Below are positions 54,601 to 64,000 of a stretch of 64,000 nucleotides of DNA, one piece after another; positions within the stretch are counted from its first letter, which is position 1, and every line of letters starts with the position of its first letter. The DNA is from Latrodectus hesperus (taxonomy: Eukaryota; Arthropoda; Arachnida; Araneae; Theridiidae). Under the pieces are notes generated by a model. The model was not told where the DNA came from, searched no databases, and was given only the letters and a program-made list of their open reading frames with translations. The translations under genes and the position numbers were made by a program. The DNA lies in contig CM075851.1 of assembly GCA_037975125.1 (NCBI GenBank), forward strand, positions 76,325,349 to 76,389,348, read 5' to 3'.

Positions 54601-57600
54601 ACATTTATAAATTAAATTGATGCAATTTACATCTAGAATTGAGTATGCAATCTTAACATCTATATTTAATATTAATTAGATTATTCACACTAAATAAAAT
54701 AATTAAAAAATTTTATCATTTTAATTAACTTTCAGAGGCTTTAAGCTATTTTAACATTAAACGTCATAACAAATTTAAATCCAAAACTCTTTTTACGAGC
54801 GAGGTAAAGTATGTTAAAGTACAAAAAAAATCAGATGTTTTTTTAAAGCACATAATTACTTGATGTCGCATGGTAATGTTAATTAATTTAACGTAATGTG
54901 TAATATTGTAATTAAACATTGTTTTAATAGATACTACCATAATTCTATGACACATTCTACTTTATTCAATATCCATAATCCTTTTTAGAAGTTCTTTGTA
55001 CTTTGGAATAAGTAAAATTAGGATTTTAATAGTACCTCTCTTAGAAATGCCACAACAATATATTATAACATATCATCCAATAATGAATGGCAAATACGGT
55101 TGAACAGCTGCATAGTATTCAAGTCTAAATTCATTATGATATGAAACTTCTTGTGCGTTGTCCAGGCCAAAGAGTATTTTTCCAATATTAAACTTTGAAT
55201 GATGTATTCCTTCAAGTAAGAATCTTAAAAAACTGCACAAAGCCATAGATTACTGCACTGAAAAACTTATAATAAATTTAAATCTGACTTTAGTTATGTT
55301 ATTCATTTTTATAGACGGTGTAAAAACAGCTAACAAGTCATTAAAATTTTGTTTCATCATATGTCACAAGTTACCAATGACCGCTGTCTTCCTTTTTTAA
55401 TATTTTTCAATTTGCAATACATTTTATAGCCACCATGGTTATAAATAATGATTTTATGACATGATGCCTTTCAAGACTCACTGTGAAAAAGTAAATTTAA
55501 TATACCAGTGTGCCACTCCCTTTCAGTATTCTAGTGTGAATCATGACAGTAAATCGAAGATTAATGATACAAATCCTGAGATACAAGAATTATAGTTAAG
55601 ATTTAAATTTTATTTATTTAAGGATCTTTAAATAGCTGATACATTTTATGTATACAATAAAGCTTGTTCTAATATGATAAATTCTTATTACCATGTAATT
55701 AATTTATGCTTTTTATTTATTCTAAAGATTTTCGTTTTTCATTTAAAATTCATTTTAAAATTGCTATTAATGCTTAGATTTGAAAAATGAAACCTCTCGT
55801 GGACTCCTTAAAATTTATACTCATTATTCCATCTTAGAAATGAAAGTAGATTTAAAGAATTAAAAATAATTATTCCAAGAAGAATATTGAAAATTAATAA
55901 ACAATCTATAATAGTGAATATAATTCTTTAAAGCTTACTTTATACTTAAAGAATTTGAGTAAATTTCTATTGCTAATAATAAATGTAATAAAAGCTAAAA
56001 AAAAAAACAGCAAAATATTAAAAATGTCACAGAAAACTTTATTGTTTCATTTTGAGCTGATACGTTGATTTATTGCTGTGACGTATAAAAATGTTTCATT
56101 ACATGTTATTTAAAAAATTGAAAATTTTAAAAAGAAAAGGAAGCATTTATTTTATATTTAATTAATTATTATTATAATTGCCTTCAAAAAGGTGAAAGTT
56201 ATATAATTTTTAAAGGCAAATTACGTGCATTATTAGTAATTAATAGTTTGTGTGAAGTTTCAATTAATAAATCTCTCATTTGTTTTACTACATTATTTAA
56301 GTTCAACCAAAGAATATTTTTAATAAATATACGAGTACATTTTAACATATATATTTTTATACTTATTTTAATTAACTGCAAATGTTTAGTACATAATTTT
56401 AACAAAAACATCAAAAATTGAAAAAATATTATTTTTGTAGACAATGCATATAAATATAGGATCTCAATTTACTATAACTTATAATTTATATCCTTTTGTT
56501 TATAGTATTTTATGAAGCTGATGATAGATTACAGTTGTTGATAAAATTCATACTATGGAATCCATTTAAACGTTTAGTGAACTTAATTATTTTCTCCGAC
56601 AAGAAAACAGAAACACTTTTTTTTTTTAAATTACTATAATTTGGAAGGTTGAAAAAATTTAAGAAACTTCAAGGAATTTTTGTATCAGTTTTTGCGAAAA
56701 CAATCAAGCAATTAACAGAACATTATCACGCAGATGATATTTTCCTAAAACAATGAAGATAAAAGTTCCATCCACAGGGAAAAAAAACCGGAAAAAACAA
56801 ACAACCTTTAATAAAGTGTAGAAGTGAATTAGAAAAGAGGGTTCCCTTACTCTTATCGTGTGTTTCAATTTGCAAAACCGTGACTTTAACTGATGACAAG
56901 GATCTACTGTAAAAAAAGGGTTTAGTATAGGGAAACAATGTCGTCGGTGAGTTAAAAAAAATGCAGGAGGCGGTTCGGCAATAATTATTTTCTCTTTGTT
57001 AAGGAATCACGATAACGATGTTCTGCGGATACAGTTATGGTTACAAACCTGTGTTTAGAACGCGTCAATAAACAGAAATCTACGCAAATACTGAAAAAAA
57101 AATAAGATAGCCGCTTTTAAGAGTGGACTACCACCCATTTTGTGGGCTGAAGTTTGAATTTTAGTTTTTTATTAAGTGTGTGTTTTTGTGCTGGTTGTCA
57201 ATTAATATTCGAAGAACAAGGATTTTAAAGTGTGATTATTTAAGAAGGATTTTACAGAAGCGATTAATTGTTATCCCGAATAAAAAGTGCGAAAATATAA
57301 TATTATAGCATTTTACAATTCATATTGTTTTGTTTTATTATATTAAAAAATTCAAGAGTTGATTTTATCATATTTCTGGGATTATCTCTTTAAAAGATGC
57401 AAGGAATCTACGTATGGAAAATAAGAATAATGTTCTGTGTTTACACTTTGTAAAAAGCCATACAAGAATGAAGAAATTCATTCCAAATTTTGTAAAGGAT
57501 TTGGGACTTGCCACCATCAGATTTATAGTCAGCAGACCAAATTATTTGTGTAGATGTGTTGTTCAATTGACGAATGTATATATGTACCCAAAATCATTTT

Positions 57601-57743
57601 GACTATCCAAAACTATACGTCTTGTTTGTTTAATCTATAGGGCTAAGTGTAATGTAAATAAAGCCTGCATTTTCCTTTATCTATTGTATTTAAGTAGCAC
57701 CGTGGAATATTTAGAAAAAGTAAGAAAATATATTTTAAATATA
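51658..57743. other. Long AT-rich non-coding stretch
   Basis: No gene was supported. AT-only runs occur at about 53550-53615. About 56790-57080 is less AT-rich but has no good open frame. The frames at 54764-54955, 56199-56444, 56726-56938 and 57414-57602 look like chance. Confidence 0.55.
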
Positions 57744-58473
57744 GTGGGTGATTGGTTAATGAACAGTTCGGGCTACGAACTAGTCGGACTATAAACACTT
57801 TCAAGAAAAATTATTGTGTCCGGATAACGAACTTACATGAATTCTAATGAACATTTCTCTGATCTCGAAGCATAATGGGTAAAGCTTCTAAATCCGAAGG
57901 AGCAAAAATCGTTTTTCATCTTTCTTGAATTATGTTGCTGATTTATTGAAATTCAAAGTTATATATTGGAAAAAAATTTCTTCCACAATAAAGTATTTAT
58001 AGCTAAATGGACCATCAATTTCGGTTTTGATTTCATTGAAAATTGAAACTGTTTTCATTTTTAACGCTTTTCCCCCACCTTTGTTCATGCACTGTCGCAT
58101 ACGTTGTGTTGAATAACGAATTCCAGACGACAACAACAACATCATTAATCACTTAATAAAGACAATACTTTTAATTAGTTCCGAAAAATCCTGAAAAAGA
58201 GAGATAAGAAATTCACATTGGATATATTCTATTAACGCCCTATAAACAAAAAATGGAAAGAACTGATTGATATGTAAGACTATATTGTATGTATTATTTT
58301 TTCTATAAATTTAATAATAAATTATACATATTTTCAATTTCATTTTTAGAGTCTCCAAAACGAATTAATTGATTTCACAAAAACATCTATGGTAAATCGC
58401 TGATCGGTTAATGAACGATTCGGATTGCGAATATAGCCTTATAACAGATTATATTCGTTAACTGATCACCCAC
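57744..58473. mobile_element. Inverted-repeat-bounded element, about 730 bp, Tigger/MITE-like
   Basis: The left end gtgggtgattggttaatgaa (57744-57763) and the complement of the right end (58454-58473) match at 17 of 20 positions. Just inside the right end, at about 58399-58425, there is a second copy of the left subterminal motif (ctgatcggttaatgaacgatt). The last 70 bases can therefore fold back on themselves. The motifs resemble those of the 3516 element in style but not in sequence. The inside has only short open frames (57930-58145 on minus) with no transposase signature, so I infer a non-autonomous copy. Confidence 0.5.
58399..58468. repeat. Foldback at the right end of the element
   Basis: The motif ctgatcggttaatgaa (about 58400-58415) is complementary to ttcgttaactgatca (58454-58468) with two mismatches. 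It makes a hairpin of about 70 nt inside the right terminus. Confidence 0.6.
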
Positions 58474-61400
58474 GGTAAAAAGCATTTTCGAACATTTTTA
58501 AGTATAATGGAAATAATATCCATATTAAATCATACTTGTATTTTCTCGCATGATAAATTTTACTTTAAAAGAATCCGAAATGACAACGAAATTCTAATCA
58601 ATATGTGCTTGAACATAAAATGGAAATATCAACACAAACAAAAAGGAGGAATCAGATTTTTTATGGCTCAAATATTTCCAGCAAACTTAATAAGAAATAT
58701 ACAATGCAACGAATCAAAATAGAAACGAGTCACAGTAGAGGCTTTTACAGTTCAAATACCTGGTAGAGCAGAATCGTCATTTTTTCCCCAGCTTTTTAGC
58801 AACATATGAACTTTATATAAAAAGTTAAACATCTGCTCCATTTAACAATTCCCTTCAATACTTCAAAACGCTATTATAAAAATATTATTGATGATATAAA
58901 AAAAACCATATTAAAGCAGATATTTTTCTTGACTAGAAGGGGAGAAAAATGTAATTAATAAAAAACTGATTAAAAAAAAGTGCTGGCGTCAATGAACCAG
59001 CTCCACCTTGCTATTCGATAATTAATAACACATTTGCTATTCACATTCCATGATTAATTATCTCTTAACTCTGTTCTTATGTATCGGTTTCATCTATGAG
59101 TGGATGTTTGACGCACCAATTGTTGGAAAATAATTTTTCAACATTTGATAGGTGATTCGTATACAAATGAACACACGTGCTTTTTCTAAAACGAATAGTA
59201 AATGATTTTGGCAAAAAGGGCGACGTTGAAAGAATATTTTATAATAATGTTTCCATTTAGCTGCCTACTTTAATCCGGAAAGATGATTATTTTCTCTGTT
59301 TGAAACAAACATATTGTAATTATAGAGTGATGTATTTTGTATTTATTAGTTGATTTTTATATGTTAATTTTCTTATCCGCACATCTTAGATTAAATTAAA
59401 GATGATTGAGAAGATAAACTGCTATGGTTAAATATTGTTTTTATTTGAATCTGTTGATTTTAAACGCTTAAAGTAATAAAAATGCTGGCAAGAAAAATTT
59501 TCGTAAATAGTAACTTGAACTTAAACTTTGAAAAAACTTTTAAATGCGCTTTAACTTACTAAGTTTATTGTTTAGAGTATTATAAATTATTTATAAAAAA
59601 AAACACTGTGCATTCTGGTTTTCTAATATACTATTCTGTGACTAATATGTTGACTATTTCAAAGGTTATCGGTTAATAGAATCTGTGCATGTTAAATAGT
59701 CACAGGCTGTTTTTGAATTTTACAGAAAACAATATTAACTTAAGTGTGGATAATATCGGTTGACTATTATAATAAAATTCGAAAAATAGAGTTTCTTTAT
59801 TATTTTATTCCATCTAATAAACTATTGCACTAGTAATACATCTCACTCACTTACTCACACACACACAGATCAGCTATAAAAATAGTTAATTATTCTAATA
59901 CTTACAGAAGATTTTGATCGATATTTCAGAAATTCATATTTACACAAGATATATTTATCAATATTTTCAGAAAAAATATATCTACCAACTAAAAGTGTAT
60001 TTTTAACTGAGTAATCTCAAAGAACAAAAAAATTACATAATGCTTTACTAATATGTGTATAACATACATTTGTTTGCAAATATAAACAAAAATGCATCGT
60101 AAAATACGACTGAATTAAACTGTCAATGTAGACACCAGAATTAGCATCCTCGTTATTATATTTTCATTTCACCAGTAAGAGACTATTGGGCTTAATGAAT
60201 TCAACTTGGGTAGACCTTTCAGGTTGGTGATATTTTCTAGAATGAGTTTCAACCTATAAACATTTCTTTAGATCTGATAAGGAAGATTCCTCAAATTTAT
60301 ACAAGTACTTAAAAGGACTCAAATACAGTTATTTACAATAGTCAGTTGAAATAAATATAGCGATCACTATTCAATTGCTGTTCATTTAGAATAATATGAG
60401 TATTGATCATGGAATGCTTATGAAGATGGATTATTTTGGCATGGTCTAATATTTATCAAATTACATATTAATTAAGTACTTAAGTTGTAGAGTTATTCAG
60501 GCCTGGTAAATAAATAAAAGTAGTGAACAGAACGTATGAGAAACAAACTCTAGCTTCTTTTAAAGTTAAATACAAATGCAATGCAGTTATTAATATTAGT
60601 TTAAAGATACTAAGTTTTTATCCTGACTTCACTATTTCTGAGAGATTAAACTAAAATGTGTCCACAATCCAAACAAAATCATTAGAAGTTATCGCCCTAC
60701 TGACTGCGTAACCTCCAATTTCCATCTAGATATCGAAATTTAAAATGACCATTTTCACGAGAAATTGACCTCTGCATCCTGTTCCAATCTGTCATGATAA
60801 GGGATGTGAGGGTGGGGCGTTTAAAAGGGGCCTCTTACAGAAATTCTTTGGGCACAAGTTATGATAAAAAACGTATATACGCTTGAAGAACGCCTCCACG
60901 ATATCTCGTTATACCCCTGTCGTCTCTATAACTGACCTTCCACCTGTAAGATGAAGCTTGCGCCATGTGGATAACGTTTTTTTTTCCATCCCCACTTTTC
61001 AAAACTCATTTGTTGGGAAATGGCACTTTGAGAGATTTATATGACTTCTGGAACAGTTTCCAAGCACTTGGCGATGAGATATATACCTCAATAATTCCTT
61101 TGAAATGTGTTTTATAAAAAGCTTCCTTTTCACCTGATAACTTATGAGTGCGAATTACTTCCGGGTATCTTTGGATAGAGAAGGTAAGGTGACTCAACAT
61201 TTCAAGGTCATTAGTGTTCAACGGCTCTGGGAGGACATCGTAGAAAAGTTCATGCTTATAATGGACAGTATGTACAATTTTGAAATTCAAAATTTCCTTA
61301 GATGCTCTTAGGAATCGGAAACACTTTCTAGAAGTTTATCATAAATACACTAATTATTGTGCGGGCAAGAGTTTTGTAATTTTCTGAATTCATTTCCTTG

Positions 61401-61476
61401 TGTATTTCTTATTAAGCATTAAAACTTTAGTAATACCATAATCAGCAGTTTAAAAAATGATTATTTAACATGAATT
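58474..61476. other. AT-rich non-coding stretch with one GC-richer patch
   Basis: Nothing supportable was found. About 60690-60970 is GC-richer without coding signal. A 94-codon minus-strand frame at 61006-61290 has a mixed amino acid composition but no domain I recognise. Confidence 0.5.
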
Positions 61477-61508
61477 ATATACATTTAATAAATCAATTAA
61501 ATGTATAT
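61477..61508. repeat. Inverted repeat, 13-bp arms
   Basis: The arm atatacatttaat (61477-61489) pairs perfectly with attaaatgtatat (61496-61508). Confidence 0.8.
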
Positions 61509-61543
61509 GACCAGTCGAAGGAACAAGAGAAAAACTATGTATG

Positions 61544-61601
61544 AAAAACTAAAAAGGCATATATTCAGATCTATATCTGAATGTATGCCTCTTTAATTTT
61601 T
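61544..61601. repeat. Hairpin, arms of about 27 bp
   Basis: The inner arm aggcatatattcagat (61555-61570) pairs with atctgaatgtatgcct (61575-61590) with one mismatch and a 4-nt loop. Pairing continues outward for 11 more positions with two mismatches. The very tight loop argues against a standard microRNA precursor. Confidence 0.75.
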
Positions 61602-62115
61602 GATCATCATTTTATTATTATTCAGTTATCATTTTTTGATTTTTTTCTTCAAACATTGGTCCTGAATAGTTCTGTTCCTTAACTCATGTTTTTTTTTCAT
61701 AGAAATATGTTTCCTTTATTGATGTTTGTTTCCTGTGTTTACTGCTTTAATATTTACCATGACTTATTTTTATATTACTTAATTTGTGTATTTTCTTTGA
61801 TATTTGCACTGATTATTTCTAATGCTTCTTAACTTCTAATTTTTTTTCAATGCAACATTACCCTCTTTTTTATCTAAATCTTTATAAATTAAATTTTGAT
61901 TTAATTTACATGGCCTAGATATAAAATTTGGCTTCGCTTGTAATTTGTAATAATATATATAAAAGTAATTTTCTTTTTTTTTGTATTATTCATAGTATTA
62001 TTCATTCAATTCATGTCAATATTTCATATTTTATTTCCTAAGGATATAACCAATAAATATTAATCTAATAAAATGTAAGGCGCATTTTAATATTATTTAT
62101 TAATCCTCCATTTAA

Positions 62116-62336
62116 AAATCCGTCTCTTACATTTTATTTGTAACTATGTGCCACTAAGAATTTTTGATAGTATATTTTTCTCTTATATATATTATTTCAA
62201 ATAAATGATTCTTTCAAAAATTATAAATTTATTTTCGAAAGAATCATTTATTTGAAATAATATGTATAAGAGAAAAATATACTATCAAAAATTCTTAGTG
62301 GCGCATAGTTACAAATAAAATGTAAGAGACGGATTT
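62116..62336. repeat. Near-perfect 221-nt inverted repeat (100-nt arms)
   Basis: The left arm 62116-62215 and right arm 62237-62336 are complementary at 98 of 100 positions, around a 21-nt AT-rich loop. The two differences, at about 62147 and 62188, both place T on the left where perfect pairing would need C. An RNA read from the plus strand would therefore form G-U pairs there and be paired along the whole stem. No long open frame lies inside. A foldback MITE, a recent inverted duplication and a source of hairpin small RNA are the main readings. No clear target duplication is visible in the AT-rich flanks. Confidence 0.93.
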
Positions 62337-64000
62337 ATAATTTTATATAATTTTATAATTTAATAACGATTCTAGAATTTTTCCTTTCAATTATATTTCA
62401 AAACATTTCATATTTCTCAACTTAATTCTTTTCTCCAATAACTTTTTAAACGACCTCGTGATAGATAAGCATCTATATTCTGCAGGACATTTTCTATACA
62501 GTTGGTTACAGTGATGATATTTTGAAAACTTAGAAGAGCCCGCTGAGTGGATATAACGATGTCACGTTATTTACATCCAGTTATTCAACAATAACTATAT
62601 CGAATCAAGAACTTTTCATTTCGAAGTGCACGTTACATAATCACTATATGATTATAATATGCTTTTTACCATTTTCTATGCATACTATTACGCTAGATGT
62701 TTCATATTATTACAATAATTATACAATAAGTATTCCATTATGTTTCAAATATATATTGCCATGAGATAAATAATTTATCACGTTTTCTTCATATAGATAT
62801 ACTTCATCAAGTCCTTTACCACATCCTTTTAAAACCAAATATAAAAAGTAGTCGTCATGCCAAAGTTTTCGATAATAAATGAAATTTCATCAAGCCATAG
62901 TAATTACATACAATTTACATACATATTCAATTTAGATATTCATATGTTAGCCTAAATTTTAAAAATATATTTAGATAAAGTTATAATATAACAGGGTGGA
63001 GAAATTTAAAAAACATACTTCAAATTACTAAAAAATTACATATAAAATTTCTCATTTTTTATTCTATATTATATTTTTGTATTATTCAGATTATCTTCTA
63101 TTGAATACAGTAGGCCACATATTCTTTGACATTATCATATTCATTTTATATTGCTTATTGTCTTTAAGAATTTTATTTGAACTCATAAAACTCTGATTTT
63201 TATGCCTGTATTCAGCTTTTATCAATATTTGTTGCAATGTATGGAATACTGTACAGTTGTATCAGTTGACATTGCAGAAACAGCTGGTCAAGAAAAGGAG
63301 CGGCATCTATTTGAGAATTAGAGCAACGTGTCAAAGATTAATGGAATGATCTTCTCAGAGGTTACAAAATTCTAGAGGATCATAGATTTTGAAGTTGGGT
63401 TAAGGTGAAGGGCCAAAATATCTGCGGCCGAATCAATCAGCTGCAACAGTTTAACCTTTTTATGATCTTATCCTGAGAAGGGTTGCTTTTGCTTCTAAAG
63501 TGAAACCTTTTTTTTTCTGATGAAATTGAAGTTATCTGCCATTAAAGATTGCAGTTAAACTTTCATGCAATCAAGAGGTCAAAGTTTATCCATACAGCGC
63601 TCCATTTACTCTTGGCAAGACCATTGCCCAAAGTTTGCTGATTTCTTGAAAACATAAAAAAATTAGATTTTTCTTGCATATCACTTAGCACACATAAAAT
63701 TTAACATTGTTTTTTATGCCTTACCTTAAAATGCTTGGGTCTTAATTCGTTGATTGATCTGTCCCACTATCATCATTTTTTTGCACATGAAAGATAAGTT
63801 TAATTATTCTGATATTTTTTGGAGAAAAATAATTTCTTTGATACTAAGTAATATTCAAAGGAAGAAGACATTCACACTGCATCATAGGAATTTTTCTAAT
63901 GTTGCACTAAAATTTCATGACTAAAGTTGGCAACAGTTAGTGAAATCATCAAAAGATCGTTGCCAAGAGTATTAAAAGTGTAATTCAACCGTGATTAAGG
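62337..64000. other. AT-rich stretch to window end
   Basis: There is no supportable gene. About 63240-63620 is more complex and GC-richer than its flanks, but stops interrupt every frame. It may be old repeat sequence or a conserved non-coding segment. Confidence 0.5.

Noticed and set aside
38320..56953. Shared 12-mer cgtcggtgagtt at 38320 and 56942
   Set aside because: The flanks do not align, so a chance match among many possible pairs is the simplest explanation.
61006..61290. A 94-codon minus-strand open frame as an exon
   Set aside because: The composition is more mixed than usual here, but there are no convincing splice sites and no family resemblance.

Overview
The window is AT-rich animal nuclear DNA, with no operons, no ribosome binding sites and no long open reading frames. 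Two Tc1-like transposons, two tRNA-headed SINE-like repeats, Tigger/pogo-like DNA-transposon remnants, long (TA)n tracts and one spliced-looking exon point to an arthropod. A chelicerate, probably a spider, is my best guess. It rests on my impression of the repeat types and not on any search. No prokaryotic or organellar gene was seen.

Layout: 1-6.7 kb is AT-rich, with a slightly GC-richer start and a Tigger/pogo-like remnant at 3.5-4.2 kb that keeps a decayed minus-strand transposase C-terminus. A broken Tc1-like element lies at 6.68-7.97 kb. From 8 to 22.9 kb there are (TA)n arrays, a minus-strand tRNA-headed SINE (about 14.0-14.46 kb), a plus-strand tRNA-headed SINE (17.49-17.80 kb) and a small coding-like fragment of unknown origin (18.7-18.9 kb). 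A second, better preserved Tc1-like element lies on the minus strand at 22.95-24.49 kb, with near-perfect terminal inverted repeats. From 24.5 to 47 kb there is nothing but AT-rich DNA, (TA)n arrays and a group of short hairpins at 36.4-37.6 kb.

The only convincing host coding sequence is a 79-codon minus-strand exon at 47,023-47,259 that ends exactly at a CAG|GTAAAA splice donor. I do not recognise the protein. If it is real, much of the window below it is probably intron. The rest holds a low-copy-looking GC-richer repeat (51.4-51.66 kb), a 730-bp element bounded by inverted repeats (57.7-58.5 kb) and a striking 221-nt inverted repeat with two 100-nt arms matching at 98 positions (62.1-62.3 kb).

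The transposons are not connected functionally to the exon. The items most worth a second look are the 221-nt hairpin, the orphan exon and the related but differently decayed Tc1 pair.
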